From assembly GCF_900105925.1 (NCBI RefSeq), contig NZ_LT629791.1, positions 5,488,001 through 5,552,000 of the forward strand: DNA of 64,000 nt. Reading direction: 5' to 3'. Each line of letters opens with the position of its first letter. Within the stretch, counting starts at the first letter, position 1. Below the pieces are notes generated by a model. The model searched no databases. It saw nothing but the letters and a program-made list of their open reading frames with translations, and was not told the DNA's origin. Source of the DNA: Jiangella alkaliphila (GTDB taxonomy: Bacteria > Actinomycetota > Actinomycetes > Jiangellales > Jiangellaceae). The position numbers were made by a program, and so were the translations under genes. This document shows, in pieces, positions 1-11,519 of this stretch.

Positions 1-2059
1 TCTCGAACATCTCGATGACGCCGCTGGCGTACTCCTGGTACTGCAGGTCCGCCTCGGGCCACTCCGGGATGAAGCCGCCGCCGGAGTCGAACTCGCCGGT
101 CTCCGGGTTCCACTGGACGCCGCCGATCTCCCAGCCGAAGGCGTAGATGCCGTAGTTGAAGTAGAGGTCCTCGCGGACGTTCCCGGCCGACGAGTACAGG
201 ACGTCGGACGAGCCGCCGACGTTGCCGGGCTGGACGACGGTGTCGCGCAGGCCCTTGACGTTGGACAGGATCTCCTCGGCCATCTCCCAGTAGTACGTCT
301 CGTCGCGCAGCGGCGGGCGCGGCGTGGTGATGCGGCCGTCGGCGATGTAGGCGCCGGGCTGCCAGAACAGCTGGCCGCCGGAGCTGTGCACCGTCATGAA
401 GAACTTGAGGTTGTCGTAGGTGTCGGCCAGCCAGACGATGTTCTGCGCCTCCGGCTCGGACAGCTTGTCCGGACCCATGTAGGTGTCGCTGGTGCAGGAG
501 AACGAGGCGCCGTCGTAGCCGTCCAGCGCCGAGCCGACCCGGTAGTTGCGGTTGAGGTCGACGCCCCAGTTGCCGCGCGCCGTGACGTCGGCCTGCCCCG
601 TCAGCGGGCAGTAGTTCGTCATGTTGCGGCGCTGGCCGGAGCGGTCGAAGAAGTTGTAGTGGCCGCCGTCGGGGTTGTTCGACGGGACGATGAGGATGTC
701 GACGTTCTCGAGGATCCGCCGCGTGGTCGGGTCGTTGTCGCGGTTCGCCAGCAGGCGCTCCGCCGCCTCCAGCGCGACCAGCGGCGTCACCCGCTCGCGG
801 GCGTGGTCCTGGGCGATGATCAGCACGCCCGGCCGGCTGCCGTCGCGGTGGTTGCCGATGCGCAGCGCCCGGATCGGGAACGGGTCGCGCGAGATCTCCG
901 GCGGCGCGGCCAAGTTGTCGCTGAGCAGCGTCGGCGGGGCGGCCGCGACCACGTCGGCGCCGGCGTTGCCGCGGAAGGTGTACGCCAACACCTGCGTGCC
1001 GGCTTCAGCGTTCAGCGCGGCCACGACCTGCGCGGCGGTGCTGGTCACAGCCCCGGCCGCGTCGGTGGCCAGGTGGACGATGACCGCGTCGCCGTCGACG
1101 GTGACGTCCAGCGCGCTGCTCGCGACGCCGGAGTTGCGCAGCTCGACGGAGATGTCGTTGCCGCCCTCGTGCCCCCACGCCAGCGAGTCGACGCCGACCC
1201 GGCTGCCGTTCGTCGTCCCGAACAGCGCCTGGGCCAGCCGCCGGTAGCCGTTCGTCTCGTTCGGCAGCTCGACGATCTCGGTGACGTCCGGGTGGTCCTC
1301 GTGCAACTGCTCGAGCCGCTCGTAGACCTCGGTCGGGTTCAGGTACCCGTCGATGAAGCCGTACTCGTACCCGGGGCGGTCGATGTCGGCGCTGGTCTCG
1401 TGCAGCCAGTCGGTCACCGGCGCCGTCGAGCTGCCACCGAGCGAGCTGGTGACGCTGATCTCGTCCGGCCGCGGGCCGTCGACCCTGGTCAGCACCCGGT
1501 GGTACATGTACTCGTCGGAGTCGATGTACGCCGGGATCTCCACCGATCCGCCGTCCCAGCTCAGCGTCAGGTCGGCGGCGTCGAGCGCGTCGGACTTCAC
1601 CTCGACGGAGAGGAAGCCCTGGCCCTTGGTGGTGAACCAGTCGACCCGCCCGATCGTGACGGTGTCGGCGTCGGCGGTGTCGGGCGCCGTGCCGCGGGCC
1701 GCGGGGGCCGACGGTGTCGCCGTCACCGCGCGCGGGGTCGCCTCGCCGGCCACGGCGGCGCCGAAGCCGTCCAGCCCGGCCAGTTGCTCGCCTGTGACCA
1801 GCGCGTCGACCAGGATGCCTTCGGGCAGCCGCTGGAACTCGCCGGTGAAGTCGTAGCCGGCGTCCTCCATCGCGTACAGGGCCTCGCTGCCCGGGACGTA
1901 GACGCGCACCACCTGCTCGTCCGGCAGCGGGAGCTCTTGCCGGACCGGGTCGGCGGCCGGCGCCGGGTCGCTGGCCTGGGCGGACAGCCCGGCGACGGTG
2001 AGTCCTGCCGTCGCGGCGACGACGAGGGCGAGGCGGGTCGTTCGCAACCGTGTGACCAC
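1..2059 (-). CDS. secreted zinc carboxypeptidase, M14 family (3' end cut by window edge)
   Basis: Probable exported metallocarboxypeptidase. It should remove C-terminal residues from peptides outside the cell. The GTG start at 2059 follows a GGAGG Shine-Dalgarno sequence, and a basic then hydrophobic signal peptide ends near an AQA site at about residue 30. The M14 zinc site is visible: H419 and E422 in DHARE, a third His near 558 (VHSSG), and the general-base Glu near 644 (WEIGG). A beta-rich stretch of about 110 residues, read here as an insert (roughly 280-390), separates the first catalytic segment from the HxxE motif. The N-terminal 250 residues look like a propeptide plus accessory domain. 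The gene is transcribed divergently from the glu transporter operon. At least 686 codons are present and the C-terminus lies outside the window. The family call is firm; the substrate is unknown. Confidence 0.9.
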   Translation of the reverse strand, partial: MVTRLRTTRLALVVAATAGLTVAGLSAQASDPAPAADPVRQELPLPDEQVVRVYVPGSEALYAMEDAGYDFTGEFQRLPEGILVDALVTGEQLAGLDGFGAAVAGEATPRAVTATPSAPAARGTAPDTADADTVTIGRVDWFTTKGQGFLSVEVKSDALDAADLTLSWDGGSVEIPAYIDSDEYMYHRVLTRVDGPRPDEISVTSSLGGSSTAPVTDWLHETSADIDRPGYEYGFIDGYLNPTEVYERLEQLHEDHPDVTEIVELPNETNGYRRLAQALFGTTNGSRVGVDSLAWGHEGGNDISVELRNSGVASSALDVTVDGDAVIVHLATDAAGAVTSTAAQVVAALNAEAGTQVLAYTFRGNAGADVVAAAPPTLLSDNLAAPPEISRDPFPIRALRIGNHRDGSRPGVLIIAQDHARERVTPLVALEAAERLLANRDNDPTTRRILENVDILIVPSNNPDGGHYNFFDRSGQRRNMTNYCPLTGQADVTARGNWGVDLNRNYRVGSALDGYDGASFSCTSDTYMGPDKLSEPEAQNIVWLADTYDNLKFFMTVHSSGGQLFWQPGAYIADGRITTPRPPLRDETYYWEMAEEILSNVKGLRDTVVQPGNVGGSSDVLYSSAGNVREDLYFNYGIYAFGWEIGGVQWNPETGEFDSGGGFIPEWPEADLQYQEYASGVIEMFE

Positions 2060-2356
2060 GAGAACCTCCGGGGATGAAACCGCCATGTCACCGGCCGCTT
2101 CGGCGGGCAATTCGTCCGGTGTGTGGCGAATGATCGCACAGTACGGTGTGACAGCGCATGACTACGCCCACACAGCGGACGGCCGCACGTGCCGACGCGG
2201 GCGTTGTCGGTTTGTTACCAACCAGTGACCGCAACCGCAGCTCAAAGGGCATGACAGGCGGTCGTCTCCCCCATACCGTTGACGCTTGTCCCCGGGATCG
2301 TCGTGAAGGTGGTGGTGTGAGTCCATGAGCCGGAACCGCAGCCGGGGCGTCTCCCG
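2060..2356. promoter_or_regulatory. divergent intergenic region with an 11-codon upstream ORF before gluA
   Basis: This region separates the M14 peptidase from gluA. A minus-strand GGAGG serves the peptidase. On the plus strand an 11-codon frame starts at ATG 2325, behind a GAAGGTGG-like ribosome site, and ends in TGA at 2358-2360, overlapping the gluA ATG at 2357. This could couple gluA translation to a leader peptide, or be chance. I could not identify a convincing -10/-35 pair. Confidence 0.35.
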
Positions 2357-3112
<756 letters not shown>

Positions 3113-3143
3113 GACCCGAAGAAAGTAAGCAGAGGAGAACACC

Positions 3144-4040
3144 ATGCGAACCCCGCGATCCGGACTGCGGCGCTCCAGTGCGCTGGCGGTGCTGGCGCTG
3201 ACCGCGTCGCTCGTCCTCACCGCCTGTGGTGACGACGACGGCGACGACGACGGCGCCACCACCGAGCCGACCGCCGACGCCGCCGACTTCCCCGAGGGCA
3301 GCACGATGGCCGAGCTGGCCGAGGCCGGCGAGATCACCGTCGGCACCAAGTTCGACCAGCCGCTGTTCGGCCTGGTCGGGCCCGACGGCACGCCCGTCGG
3401 CTTCGACGTCGAGATCGCCAAGATCATCGCCACCGAGCTGGGCATCAGCGAAGACAACATCACCTGGACCGAGACGGTCTCCGCCAACCGCGAGCCGTTC
3501 ATCCAGGACGGCCAGGTCGACATCGTCGTGGCCACCTACACGATCAACGACGAGCGCAAGCAGCTGGTCGACTTCGCCGGCCCGTACTTCGAGGCCGGCC
3601 AGACGATCATGGTGCTCGAGTCGAACAGCGACATCAACGGCCCCGACGACCTCGCCGGCCGCCGCGTCTGCTCGGTCGAGGGCTCCACGCCGGCCGAGAA
3701 CATCCGCACCGAGTACCCCGAGGCGGAGCTGTTCCCGACCGGGGCGTACTCCGACTGCCTCGAGCCGCTGCGCAACGGCCAGGTCGACGCCGTCACCACC
3801 GACAACGTCATCCTGTCCGGCTTCGTCGACCAGAACCCGGGCGAGTTCAAGCTGGTCGGTGAGACGTTCACCGAGGAGCCGTACGGCATCGGCCTGGAGC
3901 TCGGCGACACCGAGTTCCGGAACTGGATCAACGATGTGCTCGAGGCGGCCTACGAGGACGGCCGCTGGGAGCAGGCGTGGGAGGACACCGCGGGCGCGGT
4001 GCTGGACACTCCGGAGCCGCCGGCGGTCGACCGCTACTGA
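3144..4040 (+). CDS. gluB: amino-acid ABC transporter substrate-binding lipoprotein, GluB type
   Basis: Extracytoplasmic solute receptor for the transporter. The first 28 residues form a lipoprotein signal peptide with lipobox LTAC, so Cys28 should be lipidated and tether the protein to the membrane outer face. A short acidic linker (GDDDGDDDG) follows, then the periplasmic-binding-protein class 3 fold with segments such as PVGFDVEIAKIIA and QVDIVVATYTI. An AGAGGAG ribosome site lies before ATG 3144. The gene sits 31 bp after gluA and is followed by a 15-bp perfect hairpin before gluC, as is common where binding proteins are made in excess over permeases. Substrate (glutamate-like) is inferred from operon type. 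Confidence 0.93.
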   Translation: MRTPRSGLRRSSALAVLALTASLVLTACGDDDGDDDGATTEPTADAADFPEGSTMAELAEAGEITVGTKFDQPLFGLVGPDGTPVGFDVEIAKIIATELGISEDNITWTETVSANREPFIQDGQVDIVVATYTINDERKQLVDFAGPYFEAGQTIMVLESNSDINGPDDLAGRRVCSVEGSTPAENIRTEYPEAELFPTGAYSDCLEPLRNGQVDAVTTDNVILSGFVDQNPGEFKLVGETFTEEPYGIGLELGDTEFRNWINDVLEAAYEDGRWEQAWEDTAGAVLDTPEPPAVDRY

Positions 4041-4051
4041 CGGCCCGTCAT

Positions 4052-4090
4052 CGGATGGACCGCCGCCCACGGTGCGCGGCGGTCCATCCG
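4052..4090 (+). terminator. strong hairpin between gluB and gluC
   Basis: A perfect 15-bp inverted repeat (4052-4066 and 4076-4090) with a 9-nt loop lies 11 bp after the gluB stop and 33 bp before the gluC start. There is no U-tract. It is better read as an RNA 3'-protecting hairpin or partial terminator that sets the binding protein to permease ratio than as a full terminator. Confidence 0.7.
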
Positions 4091-4123
4091 TTCTGAGTTC
4101 GACCGTCCGGGAAGGGCTGCCTG

Positions 4124-4774
4124 ATGGACACCGTGATCGACGAGCTCCCGCTCTACTGGGACGGGTTCACCACCACACTCTCGCTCACCCTGCTGGCCGC
4201 TGTCATCGCGCTGGTGGTGGGGACGATCCTCGGTGCCTTCCGGGTGGCGCCGGTCCCGACGCTGCGCTGGTTCGGCACGGTGTACGTCGAGATCGTGCGG
4301 AACACGCCGCTGACGCTGGTGTTCATCTTCTTCGTGTTCGTGGCGCCGCAGCTGGGCTGGACGCCGTCCGACTTCTTCGCGCCCGCGGTGGTGGCGCTGT
4401 CGGTCTACACGGCGGCGTTCGTGTGCGAGGCGGTGCGGTCGGGCATCAACAGCGTCGGGCTCGGCCAGGCCGAGGCGTCGCGCGCCATCGGGCTGACGTT
4501 CCCGCAGACGCTGCGGCTGATCGTGCTGCCGCAGGCGTTCCGCACCGTGATCCCGCCGCTGATCAACATCTTCATCGCGCTGACGAAGAACAGCTCCGTC
4601 GCCGGCGGGTTCTTCGTGGCCGAGCTGTTCGGCGTCGCGCGGCAGCTGACCAACGCGCACCCGGCCGACATCATCCCCGTGCTGATCGTCATCGGCCTCT
4701 TCTACCTGATCATCACCATTCCGGCCGGAATCCTCGCCGGCTACGTCGAGCGGAAGGTGGCGTTCGCCCGATGA
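4124..4774 (+). CDS. gluC: amino-acid ABC transporter permease, GluC type
   Basis: Inner-membrane permease subunit of the HisMQ/GltJK class (216 residues, usual length). It has about five hydrophobic segments, beginning with a long one at residues 14-45 and ending near 185-205. The EAA-loop region that contacts the ATPase is seen as GQAEASRAIGLTFPQ at about residues 112-126. It pairs with the following permease to form the channel. The ATG at 4124 follows GGGAAGGG. The stop overlaps the gluD start (ATGA), so the two permeases are probably translationally coupled. Confidence 0.92.
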   Translation: MDTVIDELPLYWDGFTTTLSLTLLAAVIALVVGTILGAFRVAPVPTLRWFGTVYVEIVRNTPLTLVFIFFVFVAPQLGWTPSDFFAPAVVALSVYTAAFVCEAVRSGINSVGLGQAEASRAIGLTFPQTLRLIVLPQAFRTVIPPLINIFIALTKNSSVAGGFFVAELFGVARQLTNAHPADIIPVLIVIGLFYLIITIPAGILAGYVERKVAFAR

Positions 4775-5649
4775 GCTCGATCCTGTACGACGCCCCCGGT
4801 CCGCGCACCCGCCGGCGCACCGCGATCTGGTCGATCGTCGGCGCCGTGTTCGTGCTCGGCGTGCTGTTCCTGGCCTACCGTCAACTCGACTCGCGCGACC
4901 AGTGGGACCCGGAGCGCTGGCAGATCTTCACCGACCCGCCGCTGGGGCAGTCCGCGAACGACGTGTGGACCTCGCTGCTGATCGACGGGCTGGGCGCGAC
5001 GCTGCGAGCTGCCGGCATCGGCGCTGTCTTCGCGCTGGCCATCGGCGTGCTGCTGGCGGTGCTGCGGATGTCGACGTCGCGCTGGGTGAGCTGGCCGACG
5101 ACCACCGTCATCGAGTTCTTCCGCGGCCTGCCGGTCGTGCTGCTGATGTTCTTCGGCGTCATCGCGATCGGCCTGCCGATCTTCTGGGGCGTCGTGTTCG
5201 GCCTGGTCGTCTACAACAGCGCGATCTTCGCCGAGATCCTGCGGGCCGGCATCGTGTCGCTGCCGAAGGGCCAGTCGGAGGCCAGCTACGCGATCGGGCT
5301 GAGCCGGCAGCAGACGCTGTTCACCGTGCTGCTCCCCCAGGCCGTGCGCCGGATGCTGCCGTCGCTGGTCAGCCAGCTGGTCGTGCTGCTGAAGGACACG
5401 TCGCTCGGGTTCATCATCGGCTACGCGGAGCTGCTGCGCCGCATCCAGCTGAACACGCAGTTCTTCGGGCAGCGCTACTGGTTCCAGTTCTTCGTCGTCG
5501 GCGCGGCCATCTACATCGCCGTCAACTTCACGCTGTCGCGGATCGCCGTCTACCTGGAGCGACGGGGCACGAAGAAGGCGGCCGGCGGCGTGGCGAAGGC
5601 CGACGACGCGGCCATCGGCGGCACCACCGCCACCGGCGTCTCCATGTGA
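4771..5649 (+). CDS. gluD: amino-acid ABC transporter permease, GluD type
   Basis: Second permease of the GluABCD-like system, 292 residues. It has an N-terminal basic region with one extra membrane segment (about residues 17-36), a periplasmic stretch, then the conserved core of five segments. The EAA-like loop appears as GQSEASYAIGLSRQQ near residue 170. The C-terminus is a basic, Ala/Gly-rich tail. It starts inside the end of gluC by an ATGA overlap and ends the operon. The convergent rny gene ends 28 bp away across a short GTCAGC triple repeat, with no clear terminator hairpin. Confidence 0.92.
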   Translation: MSSILYDAPGPRTRRRTAIWSIVGAVFVLGVLFLAYRQLDSRDQWDPERWQIFTDPPLGQSANDVWTSLLIDGLGATLRAAGIGAVFALAIGVLLAVLRMSTSRWVSWPTTTVIEFFRGLPVVLLMFFGVIAIGLPIFWGVVFGLVVYNSAIFAEILRAGIVSLPKGQSEASYAIGLSRQQTLFTVLLPQAVRRMLPSLVSQLVVLLKDTSLGFIIGYAELLRRIQLNTQFFGQRYWFQFFVVGAAIYIAVNFTLSRIAVYLERRGTKKAAGGVAKADDAAIGGTTATGVSM

Positions 5650-5677
5650 CGACCCGGGCTCGGCGTCAGCGTCAGCG

Positions 5678-7312
<1,635 letters not shown>

Positions 7313-7569
7313 CGGCGGGCTCCCTCACATATTGCGGTCTGCGCAGGCAAACCGGCTGATGGCGGGAAACCGCACCGCGACCGCACCCGCATCGGGGGCG
7401 ATGCGAGTCTCGAACCACCGACGTGCCGCATCAGCGCTGCGGCACGCACACCTCGACGAGCCGCTTCGACCTGCCCTGCGCCGGCCTGGACGGTGCTGTG
7501 GTGTCGAGCATTGCCATGTTCACTATGTCCGATCCGCGGTCGCGGAGTTGTTCTCCACCTTTGGAGTTG

Positions 7570-7598
7570 AGGTTACGTAAGGGTGTACACACGGTCAA
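7570..7598 (-). promoter_or_regulatory. sigma-A-type promoter for rny
   Basis: On the minus strand TTGACC (7598-7593) is followed by exactly 17 nt and then TAACCT (7575-7570). The spacer contains the 8-bp palindrome GTGTACAC, a possible operator. Transcription from here would run into rny with a leader of about 250 nt. Confidence 0.6.
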
Positions 7599-7649
7599 GC
7601 AGCGGGAACGCGCGTCGCCCGGTCTCCTGCGGCGCTGGGCTGGGCCGAT

Positions 7650-7732
7650 GCCGATCCCGTTCCCCATGATCATGTCCTCTCGCGGTCGCTGACACGCCGC
7701 CAGCGCACATGATCAAGGTGAACGGGATCGGC
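7650..7732 (-). repeat. imperfect inverted repeat after recX, TTGATCATG type
   Basis: Arms 7650-7675 and 7707-7732 match at 24 of 26 positions and enclose a 31-nt loop. It begins 5 bp beyond the recX stop, so the transcript could fold into a long terminator-like hairpin. The arms contain TTGATCATG or ATGATCATG, a core shared with the inverted repeats at 27413-27484 and 34632-34692. Confidence 0.6.
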
Positions 7733-7736
7733 GGGG

Positions 7737-8471
7737 TCAGTCGGCGAGGAAGTCGTCGGGGAGGTCCATGCCGTCGACGCCGTCGGACTCGAGGGCTTCG
7801 CGGACGACGCGGAAGGCCAGGCCGGGCGGGAAGCCCTTGCGGGCCAGCAGGCCGGTGAGCCGGCGGGTGCGGGCGACCGGGTCGAGGCGGCGGGTGCTCG
7901 GCAGCCGTGCGGCGACGAGGGCCCGAGCGGTCGCCTCTTCCTTCTCGGGATCGAGCGCCTCGACCGCGTCGTCGGCGACGGCGGGCTCGACGCCGCGTTT
8001 GCGCAGCTCGTAGCCGAGCGCCCGGCGAGCCAGGCCGCGACCGGCGTGCCGGGACTCGACCCACGCCCTGGCATACGCCGCGTCGTCGACCAGCCCGACG
8101 TCGGTGAACCGGTCGAGCACGCCGTCGCGGACGTCCTCGGGCACGCCCTTGCGCGCCATGGCGGCATCGAGCTGGGCGCGGGTCTGCGGCGCGACCGACA
8201 GCCGGTTCAGCGCGACCGTGCGCGCCACCGACTCGGGGTCGGCGTCGGGATCGAGGCCCGGCTCCGCGCCGCCCCGCCCGCCGGCCGCACGACGGCCGGT
8301 CGCCCCGCGCCCGCCGCGCCGGAGCTCACTGCTCTCCCCCGGCTCACGGCGGCGGCGCTCGGCCGCCCGCCGACGCTGCGGCTCGCCATCGGGGACGTCG
8401 GCAGCGTCGTCGGCGCTGTCGGGGGCGTCCGGGCGGCCGCGTCGCGACCGCCCGGCGGAGCTGCTCACCAT
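7737..8471 (-). CDS. recX: regulatory protein RecX
   Basis: RecA-interacting modulator that limits RecA filament extension. The 244-residue protein has an Arg-rich, Pro/Ser-poor-structure N-terminal tail of about 70 residues, longer than in E. coli but common in actinomycetes. The three-helix RecX repeats follow, recognisable in PETRAQLDAAM-like and DDAAYARAWVESR segments. ATG 8471 was chosen because it sits 7 bp after the recA stop and upstream reading runs into recA. It is co-transcribed with recA and therefore under the same damage control. Confidence 0.9.
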   Translation of the reverse strand: MVSSSAGRSRRGRPDAPDSADDAADVPDGEPQRRRAAERRRREPGESSELRRGGRGATGRRAAGGRGGAEPGLDPDADPESVARTVALNRLSVAPQTRAQLDAAMARKGVPEDVRDGVLDRFTDVGLVDDAAYARAWVESRHAGRGLARRALGYELRKRGVEPAVADDAVEALDPEKEEATARALVAARLPSTRRLDPVARTRRLTGLLARKGFPPGLAFRVVREALESDGVDGMDLPDDFLAD

Positions 8472-8478
8472 GGCTGGC

Positions 8479-9519
<1,041 letters not shown>

Positions 9520-9581
9520 GGGCACCACCTGGGGTCGACGGGCCGGCGCACGGCCCTGCGTTTTCTTGGTCATCGCCGGAG

Positions 9582-9604
9582 ACGTTACGCGGTGCCACCG
9601 ACAA
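9582..9604 (-). promoter_or_regulatory. PafBC (RecA-NDp)-type DNA-damage promoter of recA
   Basis: The minus strand reads TTGTCGGTG (9604-9596), exactly 8 nt, then TAACGT (9587-9582). This is a full match to the actinobacterial RecA-NDp consensus TTGTCRGTG-N8-TANNNT, known to be activated by PafBC after DNA damage. The expected start of transcription is near 9575. Confidence 0.85.
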
Positions 9605-9627
9605 GATCGAGAACGAATTCCCGAGAC

Positions 9628-9665
9628 TGTGGACAACCTCGCCAACCGGTCTCCGGTGTGGACAG
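9628..9665. promoter_or_regulatory. two DnaA-box-like 9-mers upstream of recA
   Basis: TGTGGACAA at 9628-9636 is the complement of the actinobacterial DnaA box TTGTCCACA. TGTGGACAG at 9657-9665 differs by one base. They are 29 bp apart between the recA promoter and the SOS box. Function is unproven and chance occurrence is possible. Confidence 0.3.
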
Positions 9666-9673
9666 ATGAGACT

Positions 9674-10927
9674 CTATGCCGAACGGGTGTTCGAGAGCGA
9701 GCGACACGCCGGAATCAGCATCGCGACGACCGGAGCGACCAGCAGGACGGCGGCGGCCGCGTTCAGCACGCCGTACCCGAACGACCCGACGACAACCCCG
9801 GCCAGCGCTCCCCCGCCGGCCGCCGCCAGCCCCATCAGCAGGTCGGACGCGCCCTGCACGGCCGGCCGGTCCTCGGCGCCGACGGCGTCGGTGAGCAGCG
9901 TCGACCCGGCCACCATGCACGCCGACCAGCCGAGGCCGAGCAGGAACAACCCGGCCGTCAGCCCCGCCGAGTGCCCCTCGTGCGCCGTCCCCGCCAAGGC
10001 CACCGACGCCAGCAGCACGATCACCCCGCCCAGGATCACCGGCACCCGGCCGACGCGGTCGGCCAGCCAGCCCATGACCGGCGACAACGCATACATGCCG
10101 GCGACGTGCACGCTGATGACGAAGCCGATGACGGAGATCGACGCGCCGCCGTGCGTCATGTGCACCGGCGTCATGACCATGACGGTCACCATCACGGTGT
10201 GCCCGACGACGATGGCGACCAGCCCCAGCACCGCGGGCGGGCTGGCCGCGATCGCCGTCCACCCGGCCCGGAACACACCCCGCCGCCGCACCGGCGCACC
10301 ACCCGCCGCACCCCCTAGCCGGCGCGCCGTCAGCAGCGGATCGGGGCGCAGCCCGGCCAGGACGACCAGCGCGCCGACGCCCAGCACGACGGCGCCGACG
10401 AGGAACGGCCCGGCCAGCGGCTCGATGCCCAGCGACGACGCGAGGTCACCGGCCGGTCCGGCCAGGTTGGGCCCGGCCACCGCCCCCACCGTCGTCGACC
10501 AGACGACGACGGACAGCGCGCGGCCCCGGCTCCCGGCCGGCGCGAGGTCGGTCGCGGCGTAGCGGGCCTGCAGCCCGGCCGTCGTCCCGCCGCCCAGCAG
10601 CGCCGTCCCCACCAGCAGCAACGCGAACAGCTCCAGCTGCGTGCCCACGACCGCGATCAGCGCGCCGGCCGCGCCCAGTCCGTACGCCAGCCCGAGCCCG
10701 ACCCGCCGCCCGTACGACACCGCCAGCGACGCCGCCGGCATGGCCAGCAGCGCCGCGCCGAGCACCTGCGCGCTCTGCACCAGTCCGGACAGGTCCTCGC
10801 GGCCGAACACGTCGGTGACGACGACGGCGCCGACGGCGATCGCGGCGGACACGCCGAGCCCGCCCGCGACCTGGCTGGCGACCAGCGTGCGGACGGTGTG
10901 CCGCTGGACGGACTCGGCCTCACCCAT
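9674..10927 (-). CDS. MFS transporter
   Basis: Polytopic inner-membrane transporter of the major facilitator superfamily, 417 residues, about 12 hydrophobic segments in two halves. The MFS loop motif is visible as [12 protein letters not shown] after TM2 and as [14 protein letters not shown] in the second half. The substrate is unknown; the relatives suggested by pattern are drug/metabolite exporters. ATG 10927 overlaps the lipoprotein stop by 8 bp, so it is the last gene of the SDR-ECF41-lipoprotein-MFS cluster. Its 3' end contains the recA SOS box. Confidence 0.85.
   Translation of the reverse strand: MGEAESVQRHTVRTLVASQVAGGLGVSAAIAVGAVVVTDVFGREDLSGLVQSAQVLGAALLAMPAASLAVSYGRRVGLGLAYGLGAAGALIAVVGTQLELFALLLVGTALLGGGTTAGLQARYAATDLAPAGSRGRALSVVVWSTTVGAVAGPNLAGPAGDLASSLGIEPLAGPFLVGAVVLGVGALVVLAGLRPDPLLTARRLGGAAGGAPVRRRGVFRAGWTAIAASPPAVLGLVAIVVGHTVMVTVMVMTPVHMTHGGASISVIGFVISVHVAGMYALSPVMGWLADRVGRVPVILGGVIVLLASVALAGTAHEGHSAGLTAGLFLLGLGWSACMVAGSTLLTDAVGAEDRPAVQGASDLLMGLAAAGGGALAGVVVGSFGYGVLNAAAAVLLVAPVVAMLIPACRSLSNTRSA
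9679..9694. promoter_or_regulatory. LexA (SOS) box of recA
   Basis: CGAACGGGTGTTCG at 9680-9693 matches the actinobacterial LexA operator CGAACRNRYGTTYG. It overlaps the 3' end of the MFS gene, about 75 bp upstream of the PafBC-type promoter. A second, LexA-controlled promoter is therefore expected, as in Mycobacterium. Confidence 0.8.
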
Positions 10928-11519
10928 CCGCCGCCTCGACCACGTTCCGGACGTAGAACATGTACCAGAGCCGGACCGGTGTTCCCTCGCCCTCGCCGAT
11001 GGCCATGCCGGGCTTGATCGCGGTGGACACCTCACCGTTCGCGCCGTTGTAGTTGTCCTCGTGGCGTGTCACGTTGACGTCGGCGGTCTCGGCCCACCGC
11101 GCACTCTCGGCCCATTCGGCGACCTGCGCGGCGTCGACGCCGAGGAGCTCCGCGTCCGCCACCATCCGGTCGGCGGCGGCCTGCCCGTCGGCCTCGGTCC
11201 AGAACAGGTCGACGGAGTCCACGTAGCCGTGCCGGGTGGTCACCGTCATCTCCTCGGTGCGCCCGGACCAGGTGCCGGTGGGGAGCGTGAGGCTCACGGT
11301 GGGGTCCTCGGGCACGTCGACGATCACCATCTCGTCATCCGGGAGTCCCAGGGCCGCCGCCTCGAGCGGCTGGGTCAGGTCCCACTGCAGGCTGTTCCGG
11401 TCGCCGAAGAGCTGGGCGCCGTCGTCGTCCTCGTCGCCGCCGACGCTGACGGTGCACCCGGCCGTCACCGCCAACCCGAGGATCGCGGCGAGGACGACCT
11501 GGCGCATGCGGTCACTCAT
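10920..11519 (-). CDS. putative lipoprotein of unknown function
   Basis: Predicted lipid-anchored extracytoplasmic protein, 199 residues. Residues 5-20 are hydrophobic and end in a lipobox VTAGC, followed by an acidic GGDEDDDG linker. No family was recognised in the mature part. The start could be ATG 11519 (overlapping the sigma factor stop by 8 bp) or ATG 11507, which gives a shorter leader. Tight overlap with the ECF41 sigma gene upstream and the MFS gene downstream suggests one operon, so it may act with that sigma factor or transporter. Confidence 0.75.
   Translation of the reverse strand: MSDRMRQVVLAAILGLAVTAGCTVSVGGDEDDDGAQLFGDRNSLQWDLTQPLEAAALGLPDDEMVIVDVPEDPTVSLTLPTGTWSGRTEEMTVTTRHGYVDSVDLFWTEADGQAAADRMVADAELLGVDAAQVAEWAESARWAETADVNVTRHEDNYNGANGEVSTAIKPGMAIGEGEGTPVRLWYMFYVRNVVEAADG

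Larger units (their letters stand above)
7313..7736. other. rny-recX intergenic region (424 bp), no gene seen
   Basis: No convincing coding region is present. The minus strand holds a promoter-like pair for rny (7570-7598) and a leader of about 250 nt. Next to the recX stop there is a 26-bp imperfect inverted repeat (7650-7732). Short open frames here lack ribosome sites and family features. Confidence 0.6.

Noticed and set aside
386-2077. Long plus-strand open frame antisense to the M14 peptidase
   Set aside because: The minus strand encodes a coherent carboxypeptidase with zinc ligands and signal peptide; the plus-strand product is a low-complexity shadow.
2204-2226. TTGTCGGTT before gluA as a PafBC promoter
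   Set aside because: The ninth base is wrong and no TANNNT lies 8 nt downstream.
7423-7692. Short open frames between rny and recX
   Set aside because: They overlap each other on both strands, lack ribosome sites and lie in the rny leader and an inverted repeat.
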